A stretch of DNA of 64,000 nt from an uncultured Lachnospiraceae bacterium (lineage in GTDB: Bacteria; Bacillota; Clostridia; Lachnospirales; Lachnospiraceae). The notes beneath the pieces were generated by a model. The model searched no databases. It worked only from the letters and a program-made list of their open reading frames with translations, and was not told where the DNA came from. Both the position numbers and the translations under genes were made by a program. Of the stretch, positions 8,962-17,013 are shown one piece after another (the first letter of the stretch is position 1; each line of letters opens with the position of its first letter). The stretch covers positions 1 through 64,000 of the forward strand of contig CAJUSK010000009.1 of NCBI GenBank assembly GCA_910589075.1, in the 5' to 3' direction.

Positions 8962-10470
8962 ATGGAAAATATCATGCTTGGCTTTGCCAATGTATTTCAG
9001 CTAAATAATCTCCTTGTTTGCATCGGGGGGTTGTTTGTGGGTATTCTGTTCGGCGCTCTTCCGGGGTTCTCCGCCACAATGGCGGTGGCTATCTTCGTGC
9101 CTTTCACCTATGTGATGGACCCCGGCGCAGCGCTCCTCCTCCTCAGTGCGCTGTACTGCGGCGGTGTATTCGGCGGTTCGATTCCGGCAGTGTTGGTGGG
9201 GATTCCGGGAACACCGGCTTCCGCACCCACTGCCCTGGAGGGAAAGGCCCTTGTGAAAAAGGGTGAAGCGGGACGTGCATTGAATCTGGTCACAATGGCA
9301 TCGTGCTTCGGTGGTTTCGTAAGCTCTGTGGCGTTGCTTGTATGCGCCCCTCTTCTGGCTAAGATTGCCAAAATGGTGGGTCAGCCGGAACAGATGTTTG
9401 TAGCTATTTTTGGACTTTCGGTAGTGGTCATGCTCTCACAGGAGAATCTGTTCAAAGGGTTGATGGTGGCGATTGTCAGCCTGCTTCTGGCCACATTCGG
9501 CCAGGATCCGGTGGAAGGTTTTCCACGGTTTACCTTTGGGCTTTCTCAGCTTACCGGCGGTTTTTCCGTCGTTCCGGTACTGATTGGTCTCTTTTCTCTG
9601 CCGGAAGTGTTTAAGATGCTGGAAGATCCACTGGGTAAGATGGCGGAGTCCGGCAAAGTCGGCTCTCTGAAACTCAAACTGACAGATATTACCCATAACA
9701 TTGTCAATGCCATCCGATCCACCATTATCGGTGTCTGTGTTGGTATTATTCCGGCGGCGGGACCGGATATTGCGGCTTTCCTCTGTTACAATGAGGCCAA
9801 AAAGGCATCCAAAGAGCCTGAAAAGTTTGGAAACGGCAGCCCGGAAGGCATTGTGGCGGCGGAGGCGGGTAACAATGGTGTGACCGGCGGTTCCCTGATT
9901 CCGCTTCTGACACTGGGAATTCCGGGAAGTGCTCCGGCAGCGATCTTTCTGGGTGCCATGATTATACATGGCGTGCGGCCAGGCCCCACCCTGTTTACCC
10001 AGCATGCGGAGACCGTATATACGATGATCATCGGTTTCGCCCTGATCAATCTGCTGATGTATTTTGTGGGTATGTTTTTCTGCAAATGCGGCAGTCTGAT
10101 TCTGGTAATTCCCAAGTCCATTCTGGCAACGGTGATTGTCGTGCTGGCAGTGGTAGGTACTTTTGCCACCAATAAAAATATGTTTGATGTCTTTGTGATG
10201 TTTGGGGCAGGTGTCATTGGCTATATTATGCTGAGAAATGACTTCCCCACATCTCCGGTAGCGCTGGCGCTTCTGTTGGGAACGAATATGGAGAAATCCA
10301 TGTCTTTGACCCGCACGATGTATGAGGGAGAGTTGTATATGGTATTCAGCAGGCCGCTGGCGGCCGCTCTGGCTGCTTTTACTGTATTTTCCTTTGTATT
10401 TCCGCTGGTAAAGATGGCGCGGGAACGGAAAAAGAAAGAGGCACAGGGCACAGGCCAAAGAGGAGAATAA
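8962..10470 (+). CDS. TTT-family large permease (TctA-like)
   Basis: 502-residue polytopic permease, about 11-12 membrane segments. It carries the TctA glycine/proline-rich signatures GALPGFSATMAVAIFVPFTY (about 32-51), the second family repeat around PAAGPDIAAFLCY (about 258-270), and TLGIPGSAPAAIFLGAM (about 315-331). It moves the carboxylate with a proton or sodium gradient. Preceded by AAAAGGAGATG. Followed after three bases by the amidohydrolase gene, so transport and hydrolysis are probably coupled. Confidence 0.95.
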   Translation: MENIMLGFANVFQLNNLLVCIGGLFVGILFGALPGFSATMAVAIFVPFTYVMDPGAALLLLSALYCGGVFGGSIPAVLVGIPGTPASAPTALEGKALVKKGEAGRALNLVTMASCFGGFVSSVALLVCAPLLAKIAKMVGQPEQMFVAIFGLSVVVMLSQENLFKGLMVAIVSLLLATFGQDPVEGFPRFTFGLSQLTGGFSVVPVLIGLFSLPEVFKMLEDPLGKMAESGKVGSLKLKLTDITHNIVNAIRSTIIGVCVGIIPAAGPDIAAFLCYNEAKKASKEPEKFGNGSPEGIVAAEAGNNGVTGGSLIPLLTLGIPGSAPAAIFLGAMIIHGVRPGPTLFTQHAETVYTMIIGFALINLLMYFVGMFFCKCGSLILVIPKSILATVIVVLAVVGTFATNKNMFDVFVMFGAGVIGYIMLRNDFPTSPVALALLLGTNMEKSMSLTRTMYEGELYMVFSRPLAAALAAFTVFSFVFPLVKMARERKKKEAQGTGQRGE

Positions 10471-10473
10471 CAT

Positions 10474-11652
10474 ATGTCTGTTACAGCAGTATACACAAAG
10501 CGGGCGCTGAGGGGAGAGGAACTGGAAGCACTGGAGAATGCCTGCATCGTGATTGAAGATCAGAAGATAACGGAAGTGACTACCTGGGAGGCATTTGAGG
10601 CTTCAGGCCGCAGGGCAGAAATCATTTCTCTGAAAGATAAGACCATTTTGCCGGGAATGATTGAATGCCATAATCACCTGGCGCTGGATGCAAGGCTTCC
10701 GGGTCATCTGGACATGATGACACTGAGCGAATGTGAGCATACGCTTCTGGCGCTCAGGGGGCTGCAGGATGATCTTATGAGCGGTGTTACCACTGCCAGG
10801 TGCCTGGGAGACCGCAATTACATAGATGTGATTCTGAAAGAACAGATCAGACAGGGAAAGGTAACCGGACCGGATCTGCTGGTCTGTGGCATTGGCATGA
10901 AAGGCCGCCACGGCCATGGTTATGTGGGAATGCCGCATTCCGGTGTGGAAGAGTTTCGAAGGACAGCCAGAGAAAACATGTTCCGCGGTGTGGATGTCCT
11001 GAAAATATTTGTGACACCGGGGGCGCCGGCAGCACGGCCGGAAGAATTTATTCCATGCTATATTTCCTATGACGAGATACGCACGGTGGTGGAAGAAGCA
11101 AAAGCACTGAACATCAGGACAGCAGCCCATTGTATCGGCGGAAAAGGGCTTGACTACTGTGTCAGAGCAGGAATTGACGTAATCGAACATGTGTACAGTA
11201 TTACGCCGGAGCAGGTAAGACTGGTGGAAGAGGTGCATGAGGGATGGATTGATATGACATCCGGTATTGTGCTTGATCCTGAGCGGGAGCCTTATTGTCC
11301 TCCTGCTTCTGTGAGGAAAATGCATGATGCACGGGAATATTCCAGACAATGTATCAACCAGATTTATCAAAGCGGGAAGATACGCTATACCCTTGGCACC
11401 GATGCCAATCACGGACTCTTATATAAGGAATTGGAATATGCCTGCGAAGGGGGAGCTTCCACCCTGGACGCGCTGAAAGGTGTTACGGTCCGTGCGGCAC
11501 AAATGTGCGGTCTTGAGAATTGCACCGGACAGATCACTGTGGGTATGAAGGCAGATTTGATCGCCGTGGATGAGAATCCTCTGGAAAAGATCGGAACGCT
11601 AAAAGATGTAAAATTCGTGATGAAAAGCGGAAAGGTATATAAAAGACCTTAA
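10474..11652 (+). CDS. Metal-dependent amidohydrolase (imidazolonepropionase-like)
   Basis: 392 residues, amidohydrolase superfamily. HxH metal motif ECHNHL (H66, H68), a central Lys that may be the carboxylated bridging ligand (DVLKIF, K177), His ligands at AAHC (H219) and IEHV (H239), and the catalytic Asp at GTDANHG (D310). The C-terminus (VGMKADLIAVDENPLE...) is the beta-sandwich typical of cytosolic amidohydrolases. It hydrolyses a cyclic or linear amide, or possibly a lactone. It is the last gene of the TTT operon, three bases after tctA, and ends at a terminator. The preserved residues argue for activity; the substrate is not known but should be what TctC imports, or a product of it. 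Confidence 0.85.
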   Translation: MSVTAVYTKRALRGEELEALENACIVIEDQKITEVTTWEAFEASGRRAEIISLKDKTILPGMIECHNHLALDARLPGHLDMMTLSECEHTLLALRGLQDDLMSGVTTARCLGDRNYIDVILKEQIRQGKVTGPDLLVCGIGMKGRHGHGYVGMPHSGVEEFRRTARENMFRGVDVLKIFVTPGAPAARPEEFIPCYISYDEIRTVVEEAKALNIRTAAHCIGGKGLDYCVRAGIDVIEHVYSITPEQVRLVEEVHEGWIDMTSGIVLDPEREPYCPPASVRKMHDAREYSRQCINQIYQSGKIRYTLGTDANHGLLYKELEYACEGGASTLDALKGVTVRAAQMCGLENCTGQITVGMKADLIAVDENPLEKIGTLKDVKFVMKSGKVYKRP

Positions 11653-11682
11653 AATATCGCCGGTTGTCACCCTTTGAATAAA

Positions 11683-11731
11683 GGCTGTCCTGATTGCCGT
11701 CATTGCATCGGCCACGGACAGCCGGTTTTTA
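11683..11731 (+). terminator. Terminator of the TTT-amidohydrolase operon
   Basis: GGCTGTCC (11683-11690) pairs with GGACAGCC (11716-11723), with an inner GCCG/CGGC stem, followed by GGTTTTT. It lies 30 bases after the amidohydrolase stop and separates the TTT and TRAP operons. Confidence 0.85.
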
Positions 11732-11785
11732 TATGGATTTTAAGTGGTAAGGTATAGAACTGTCTGGAGGGTCAGAGAACATTGG

Positions 11786-11866
11786 TGAAACAAAATGAAA
11801 CAAAACAGGCATAAACATAAAAAATGTTTAAAAGCGTTTCTGCAAATCGTGACAAAATGAAACAAT
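11786..11866. promoter_or_regulatory. Upstream activator array, TGAAACA repeats
   Basis: TGAAACA occurs at 11786, 11796 and 11858; the last two share the longer CAAAATGAAACAA (11791-11803 and 11853-11865). TGTTTA (11825) and CGTTTC (11835-11840) are reverse-oriented partial copies. The array is 40-120 bases before the second sigma-54 promoter and differs from the TTGCA array before the TTT operon. Probable site for the second activator (EBP2, gene at 23485). Confidence 0.55.
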
Positions 11867-11904
11867 TTTATGACAGAAAGCAACGAATGATTCTGTTTGG
11901 ACAC

Positions 11905-11921
11905 TTGGCACAGAAATTGCT
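11905..11921 (+). promoter_or_regulatory. Sigma-54 promoter of the TRAP/enzyme operon
   Basis: TTGGCAC (11905-11911), five bases, TTGC (11917-11920) then T. Same consensus spacing as the 7308 promoter. It faces dctM and the long enzyme run; transcription would begin about 12 bases later, leaving a leader of roughly 100 bases. Confidence 0.9.
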
Positions 11922-11982
11922 CTATACATATATCAAGTGAAAAGTTATTTCGAAATAAAATCAAAGAAAGGAGGAAATTGCT

Positions 11983-12006
11983 GTGGCAGAGCATAAAAAC
12001 TGCTGA
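11983..12006 (+). other. Possible seven-codon leader peptide before dctM
   Basis: GTG at 11983 is preceded by a perfect AAGGAGG (seven bases spacing) and is followed after seven codons (V-A-E-H-K-N-C) by TGA at 12004. The dctM start with its own GAGGTGA site follows 25 bases later. It may be a leader peptide, or the remnant of a lost upstream gene. No conservation evidence is available here. Confidence 0.3.
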
Positions 12007-12031
12007 AACTTTAGTTTGATGAGGTGACATT

Positions 12032-13309
12032 ATGGATTTGGTTGTATTAGTAGGATCTTTCTTCGCCATGCTTTTCCTCGGATTCCCCATCGCTTTTGCA
12101 CTCCTGTTATCGTCGCTATTGTACATGGTACTGTATTCCAGCGTACCACTGATTATTATTGCACAACAGCTTTTGAAAGGCGTGGACTCTTTTACGCTGC
12201 TGGCGATTCCGTTTTTTGTAATTGCAGGCTGTCTGATGCAGGGAGGCGGTATCTCAAAGCGGATCGTGGACTTTGCGAAGAAGCTGGTGGGATGGATGCC
12301 GGGCGGCCTGGCTGTGGTGGATATTATCGCCAGCATGATCTTTGCGGCGATGACAGGCGCAGGCGCGGCGACTACGGCGGCCGTGGGAGGTATCATGATA
12401 CCGTCTATGGAAGAGGAAGGCTACGATGCGGGATTTGCCAGTGCAGTTCAGGCTATGGGTGGTATCTTCGGCCCGATCATTCCGCCGAGCACACTGATGG
12501 TTTTATATGCGGTGGCTTCAGGGGAATCGGTGGCGGATATGTTTCTGGGAGGTATCCTGCCGGGGCTTTTCCTGGGACTGGTGTTAATTGTTGTCGTAGT
12601 GGCAATGTGTGTCCGCAAAGGCTATAAGGGAAGCGGCACATTTAACATGAAAGAGGCGGCGAAGTCTCTGGGAAGTGCCATCTGGGCACTGCTGGCCCCG
12701 GTCATTATTCTGGGCGGCATTTATTCCGGGGCGTTTACCCCGACGGAAGCATCGGCGGCATGCTGTTTCTATTGTTTGATTGTAGGACTGTTCATCTATA
12801 AAGAGATGAAATGGAAAGATGTCCTGAAAACAGTATATGGCGGGGTGAAGAGTGCGGCGGGTATCATGTTTATCGTTGCGGCCACCCAGGTATTTGGCTG
12901 GGTGATTACCCGTGCCGGAATCCCTCAGACCATTGCAAAAATGTTTACGGAATCAGTGAGCAGCCCCATCGTATTTATGTTTGCGGTATGTCTGATCCTT
13001 CTTGTGGCAGGATGTTTTATTGACGCGGTGCCGGCACTTCTGATTTTTGCACCGATTTTTTGCCCTACGGCACAGGCCTATGGAATCAATATGGTTTATT
13101 TTGGAGTGATTATGGTGATTGTCCTCTGTATCGGGCTTGCCACCCCTCCGGTGGGCATCAATCTGTATGTGGCGTCCAGTGTGGGCGGCCAGCCGGTACA
13201 TAAGATTATTCCCCATCTGCCGATGCCGCTTGTTGCCATTGCAGTGGGAACCATTGCCCTGATCCTGATTCCGCAGATTACCACATTGCTGCCTGCTCTG
13301 ACAAAATAG
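12032..13309 (+). CDS. dctM: TRAP transporter large permease (DctM)
   Basis: 425-residue polytopic permease of the DctM/SiaM type, about 12 membrane segments. Family features: FLGFPIAFALLLSSLLY at the N-terminus, GGIMIPSMEEEGYDAGFASAVQA near 125-145 written here as positions only for the rest, FGPIIPPSTLMVLYAV (about 152-167), and a C-terminal GLATPPVGINLYVAS (about 368-382). It drives sodium-coupled uptake of an organic acid delivered by DctP. Unusually it is the first gene of the operon; the common order is dctP-dctQ-dctM. Preceded by GAGGTGAC. Confidence 0.95.
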   Translation: MDLVVLVGSFFAMLFLGFPIAFALLLSSLLYMVLYSSVPLIIIAQQLLKGVDSFTLLAIPFFVIAGCLMQGGGISKRIVDFAKKLVGWMPGGLAVVDIIASMIFAAMTGAGAATTAAVGGIMIPSMEEEGYDAGFASAVQAMGGIFGPIIPPSTLMVLYAVASGESVADMFLGGILPGLFLGLVLIVVVVAMCVRKGYKGSGTFNMKEAAKSLGSAIWALLAPVIILGGIYSGAFTPTEASAACCFYCLIVGLFIYKEMKWKDVLKTVYGGVKSAAGIMFIVAATQVFGWVITRAGIPQTIAKMFTESVSSPIVFMFAVCLILLVAGCFIDAVPALLIFAPIFCPTAQAYGINMVYFGVIMVIVLCIGLATPPVGINLYVASSVGGQPVHKIIPHLPMPLVAIAVGTIALILIPQITTLLPALTK

Positions 13310-13355
13310 GGGCCAGAGAGAGCCGCAGTACAAAAATAAATTACTGGAGGAAATA

Positions 13356-14432
13356 ATGAAAACTAAAATTTTATCAATGTGCCTTACAATCGCGATGGCG
13401 ACCGCGTTAGTTGGATGTGGACAGAATGCATCTAAAGATTCTGCACCGGCAGCGGCAACATCAGAAAGCTCTTCTGACAGCGCTGATGCAGGCGGAGAGT
13501 CCGGTGTAACCGGTGAAAAACGTACGCTTTCCCTGTTCGCAGGCTCCATTCCGGAAAACACACCCACCGGTGTGGGACTGGCGGCTATGGCAGATTATAT
13601 CAATGAGAATTCCAATGGCACTTTGGAAGCCCAGACGTTCTATGATACGGCACTGGGAGATGCGACTTCCATGGTACAGGGACTTCAACAGGGCACAGTA
13701 GACATTGGTGTGGCCGGTACGGCATATTTTTCCGGACTGGTTCCGGAGATTGAAGTATTCCAGCTTCCGTTCCTGTTCAGCGACCTGGAGAGTGCACGCG
13801 CGGCAACAGCAGGGCCGGTGGCGGAAGAGATCAACGGGATGTTTGAGGGAGTCGGCATCGTCGGGCTTTCCTTCTGGGAAAACGGCTTCCGTGAATTGAC
13901 GAATAATGTCCGCCCGGTAAAGACACCCGCAGATATGGACGGTATCAAGATGAGAACCCTTCCCGCAGATGTGCAGAGAGCCACATGGGAAGCTATGGGT
14001 GCCATGACCGCTCAGATTGATGCTTCCGAACTTTATACCTCCCTCCAGCAGGGTACGGTGAATGCACAGGATAACCCGCTGCACGAAATTGTATCCCGTA
14101 AATTCTACGAGGTACAGCCTTACGTGACCATGACGGATGCAACCTACACACCACTCTACATGGCAATGAGCAAGATCACCTGGGATTCTCTTTCCGAGTC
14201 ACAGCAGCAGTTAATCGTGGAAGCGGCGGCAGTGGGACGCCAGGCACAGCTTGACGCCACAGATGCGGCACAGGCGGAAGCTCTGGAAGTACTCAAAGAA
14301 AACGGCTGCGAAATCATTGAAGATGCAGACAAAGAAGCATTCAAGGAAAAAGCCATGCCCACCTGGTCCCTCTTTACCGACGGAACCGAACAAGGCGCTG
14401 CTCTCCTTGAAAAAATCCAGAGCAGCATGTAA
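13356..14432 (+). CDS. dctP: TRAP transporter solute-binding lipoprotein (DctP)
   Basis: 358 residues. Lipoprotein signal with lipobox LVGC (Cys about 21), a Ser/Ala/Asp-rich linker to about 50, then a DctP/SiaP fold. KMRTLPADVQRATWEAMGA (about 208-226) holds the conserved Arg (in MRT) that pairs with the substrate carboxylate in this family, and YTSLQQGTVNAQDNPL (about 237-252) is the usual ligand-lobe segment. It binds an organic acid on the outer face of the membrane. Follows dctM by 46 bases with GGAGG before the start. A 177-base structured gap separates it from dctQ. Confidence 0.95.
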   Translation: MKTKILSMCLTIAMATALVGCGQNASKDSAPAAATSESSSDSADAGGESGVTGEKRTLSLFAGSIPENTPTGVGLAAMADYINENSNGTLEAQTFYDTALGDATSMVQGLQQGTVDIGVAGTAYFSGLVPEIEVFQLPFLFSDLESARAATAGPVAEEINGMFEGVGIVGLSFWENGFRELTNNVRPVKTPADMDGIKMRTLPADVQRATWEAMGAMTAQIDASELYTSLQQGTVNAQDNPLHEIVSRKFYEVQPYVTMTDATYTPLYMAMSKITWDSLSESQQQLIVEAAAVGRQAQLDATDAAQAEALEVLKENGCEIIEDADKEAFKEKAMPTWSLFTDGTEQGAALLEKIQSSM

Positions 14433-14609
14433 CTATAAAAGCCGGAACGTAAAATAGAAGCACCACTCCAACAGGATCTCCTGAAATCCGGAGCAGAGAT
14501 GGCCTGTGCTGCGGGCAGGCTGGACGGGAGTCATTGTTGGAATCAAATAATTGCATAAATAGCTGAAATCAGATCCTTTTATGCAAAATAAATAAGAAAG
14601 TATAGAGAG
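14433..14609 (+). other. Structured intercistronic region dctP-dctQ
   Basis: No gene. It holds GCCTG/CAGGC (14512-14516/14526-14530) and a wider CCAACA/TGTTGG pairing (about 14468-14473/14545-14550). There is no T-run, so rather than a terminator this may be a stabilising or processing structure that lets the binding protein be made in excess of the small permease. Confidence 0.35.
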
Positions 14610-15110
14610 ATGAATATGAAAAACATTTCATCAAAACTGGTGGCAGGCGCAGAGATGGTACTGGGATTCATTGGCCTGGCCATGATACTCATCGAAACTT
14701 TTGCGGTATTTGCAAGAAACATCCTCCATACATCGACTCCCTGGGTGGATGAAGCGCTGAAACTGATGTTCATCTGGATTGTATTTGTGGGGGCTGCCCT
14801 CTGTTTCCGCAGGGATGAGCTGATTTCCCTGACCCTGATCGAGGACAGTTTAAAAGAGAAAAAGAGGATGGTGCCTTACGGAGTCATGAAACTGGTGCAG
14901 TACAGTTCGGCAGTGGCAGTCTGTATCCTTCTTGTGTACCAGTTGTCCACCATCATCAGTACACAGCTTACCACAGGGGAAGCTACCACGGTTTTGAAAT
15001 ATCCGCTGTGGTTTATGAATCTTGGCGTGTTCCTTGGCGTATTGCTGATTGTTCTGATGGGTGTATTCAAAATTATTGACACCCTGAAATATTTCAGAAA
15101 AGATGCCTGA
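14610..15110 (+). CDS. dctQ: TRAP transporter small permease (DctQ)
   Basis: 166 residues with four predicted membrane helices (about 17-38, 48-66, 90-112, 130-152), the DctQ layout. WVDEALKLMFIWIVFVGAAL (about 47-66) is the family's W-x-E-E/D-x... segment, and RRDELISL follows it. It forms the membrane complex with DctM. The start is uncertain between 14610 and 14616; only a weak AGAGAG is seen upstream. Confidence 0.9.
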   Translation: MNMKNISSKLVAGAEMVLGFIGLAMILIETFAVFARNILHTSTPWVDEALKLMFIWIVFVGAALCFRRDELISLTLIEDSLKEKKRMVPYGVMKLVQYSSAVAVCILLVYQLSTIISTQLTTGEATTVLKYPLWFMNLGVFLGVLLIVLMGVFKIIDTLKYFRKDA

Positions 15111-15115
15111 TCAAA

Positions 15116-15224
15116 ACGGTTTGGGCCGTTTTGGCGGCCTGAACCGTCCTATGAGTACAAAATCCCATAGATGCAGGCGACTGTATGGGATTTTGTATGA
15201 AACAGGACAGCTCATCTAAGCTGT
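15116..15224 (+). other. Three consecutive hairpins between dctQ and the cyclase gene
   Basis: Hairpin 1: 15116-15128 with 15135-15147 (13-bp stem with two imperfect pairs). Hairpin 2: perfect 14-bp stem TACAAAATCCCATA (15156-15169) / TATGGGATTTTGTA (15184-15197). Hairpin 3: ACAGCT (15207-15212) / AGCTGT (15219-15224). None is followed by a T-run. They divide the transporter genes from the enzyme genes and may act in mRNA processing, attenuation or stabilisation. Confidence 0.55.
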
Positions 15225-15254
15225 TATGCAATGACTGCAAAGGAGCAAATAAGA

Positions 15255-15929
15255 ATGAAGAAATATATTGACCTGACATTGCCAATTGTGCCGCACTGGA
15301 GATGCCCGATTGAAATAAAAGATGTGAAGTCTTTTGAAAAGGGAGACGCAGCCAATGTGACCTGGTTTACTCTGCAGACACACTGGTACACACATATTGA
15401 TGCACCGAGCCACCAGTTTCCCGAAGGGAAGACCTTGAATGATTTTCCGCTGGAATCCCTGTTTGGAAAGGCGGTTATCCTTGATGTGAGTCACGTGGAG
15501 GCCAATCAGCCTGTCACGGCGGAGATGCTGCAAGAAGCTCTGGGGGACACAAAACCGGAAAAAATCCTGCTTGTCAAGACTTGCTGGGAGGATAAGACCG
15601 AGTGGCACTCCCATGATTACTGGGACGAATCCCCTTATATTACGGAGGATGGTGCTGAATGGCTGGCGTCACTCAAGCCGGAGATTGTGGGGTTTGACTT
15701 TGCCCAGGATTATGATATACGGAAGCTGCGCTTTGGTGTGCCGGAGAGCCAATGTTATTTGACCACACACCGTAAGATTCTCAAAAACGATATTATGATG
15801 ATCGAATATATGAGCAATATGAAATCGGTACATAAAAAAGTGGTTGATTTTGTGGGGCTCCCCACTGCACTGGAGAATGCCAACGGCGCACAGATCCGGT
15901 GTGTGGCAATAGAAGATACAGAGGAATGA
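15255..15929 (+). CDS. Cyclase-family metal-dependent hydrolase (kynurenine formamidase-like)
   Basis: 224-residue member of the cyclase family (kynurenine formamidase, isatin hydrolase and relatives). The metal motif HxDxPxH is visible as THIDAPSHQF (H47, D49, H53), followed by a family-like GKAVILDVSHV stretch. These enzymes hydrolyse cyclic amides, formamides or lactone-like rings with Mn or Zn. The start at 15255 follows AAAGGAGC; a longer start at 15231 would place that site inside the gene. It is the first enzyme gene after the TRAP genes, so it may open the ring of the imported compound. Confidence 0.85.
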   Translation: MKKYIDLTLPIVPHWRCPIEIKDVKSFEKGDAANVTWFTLQTHWYTHIDAPSHQFPEGKTLNDFPLESLFGKAVILDVSHVEANQPVTAEMLQEALGDTKPEKILLVKTCWEDKTEWHSHDYWDESPYITEDGAEWLASLKPEIVGFDFAQDYDIRKLRFGVPESQCYLTTHRKILKNDIMMIEYMSNMKSVHKKVVDFVGLPTALENANGAQIRCVAIEDTEE

Positions 15930-15977
15930 GGTATGTTTCCATTGACGGGACATGTAGAGAAAGGAGTGGAAAGTGAA

Positions 15978-17009
15978 ATGGCAGAGAAACCGATCATTGG
16001 CGTTCTTTTAGGCGACGCCGCAGGTGTGGGACCGGAACTTGTTGCGAAATGCGCAGCGGCACATTTTTATGAAGAATTTTGCAGGTCGGTCATCATCGGA
16101 GATCTGAGAGTATTTGAGAGAGCTCTTAGGGTCATTGAGGCGTCTGAAGAAGTAAAACTACAGGTGATTGACAGCATTGAGGAGGCGGACTGGCATAAGG
16201 GGCTTCCGGTTTTAGATCAGAAAAACCTTGATCCAAAGATTGTTCCCTTTGCTGTTAAAACAGTGGAAAGTGGAAAAGCCTGTCTGGATATGCTGAAACT
16301 GGGCGTGGAGTTGTGGCAGGAGGGGAAGATTGACGGCTATGTGTTCGGACCGCTGAACAAGGCGGGTATGCATGAGGCCGGTTTGGACCTGGAAAGCGAA
16401 CATCATTATCTGGCACGTCTGTTGGGGCATACAGATCCCTTTGGCGAGATCAATGTGACGAATGGCCTTTATACCACCAGAACCACCAGCCATATCCCTA
16501 TCTCGCAGGTGAGTGCCGATCTGAAGGAAAATGACGGTATGCGGATTAAAAGAGCCATCCGTCTGTCCTACAAGACACTGACCGGTGCCGGCATTGAAAA
16601 TCCCCGCATTGGTGTGGCTGCACTGAATCCACATTGCGGTGAAAACGGGGACTGCGGACGGGAAGAGATTGACGTGATCGGACCGGCTATCCGGGATGCA
16701 CAGGAAAATGGGATCCAGGCTTCCGGCCCGTTCCCGTCGGACATCGTATTCCATAAGGCGCTTGTAAAGAAAGAATTCGACGGTGTTGTTACCATGTATC
16801 ATGACCAGGGCCAGATTGCGCTGAAACTGATTGGTTTTGAAGGCGGCATCACTGTAGCGGGCGGTTTTGAAATACCCATTGTAACCTGTGGGCATGGGAC
16901 GGCCTATGACATTGCAGGAAAAGGGATTGTGACCACGGCGTCTTTTGAGAATGCGATCAGACAATGTTCCCGGATGGCAGTTGTGGCGGCGGAAAAAGAA
17001 AGGGAGTGA
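15978..17009 (+). CDS. PdxA2-type 4-phospho-acid dehydrogenase
   Basis: 343 residues, homologous to PdxA (4-hydroxythreonine-4-phosphate dehydrogenase). N-terminal IGVLLGDAAGVGPE (7-20) is the PdxA GDP(A)G(I/V)GPE signature with Ala for the usual Pro. Metal His ligands are present at TSHIP (H172), NPHCGENG (H219) and MYHDQGQ (H275). PdxA2 paralogues in catabolic clusters oxidise and decarboxylate phosphorylated four-carbon acids such as D-threonate or D-erythronate 4-phosphate. Vitamin B6 genes are absent around it, so a catabolic role is favoured. The partner DUF1537 kinase is not in this window. The start could be 15933, but the family alignment and AAAGGAG favour 15978. Confidence 0.88.
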   Translation: MAEKPIIGVLLGDAAGVGPELVAKCAAAHFYEEFCRSVIIGDLRVFERALRVIEASEEVKLQVIDSIEEADWHKGLPVLDQKNLDPKIVPFAVKTVESGKACLDMLKLGVELWQEGKIDGYVFGPLNKAGMHEAGLDLESEHHYLARLLGHTDPFGEINVTNGLYTTRTTSHIPISQVSADLKENDGMRIKRAIRLSYKTLTGAGIENPRIGVAALNPHCGENGDCGREEIDVIGPAIRDAQENGIQASGPFPSDIVFHKALVKKEFDGVVTMYHDQGQIALKLIGFEGGITVAGGFEIPIVTCGHGTAYDIAGKGIVTTASFENAIRQCSRMAVVAAEKERE

Positions 17010-17013
17010 CACT

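Noticed and set aside
9436..10473. Minus-strand open frame of 345 codons over tctA
   Set aside because: Same reasoning: His/Arg/Gln-rich shadow of a conserved membrane protein gene.
11740..12396. Minus-strand open frame across the TRAP promoter and dctM
   Set aside because: It overlaps the sigma-54 promoter, enhancer repeats and dctM, and has no family features.
14535..14555. TTGGAAT...TTGC as a third sigma-54 promoter before dctQ
   Set aside because: GG and GC are 14 bases apart instead of 12, and the -24 box is poor.
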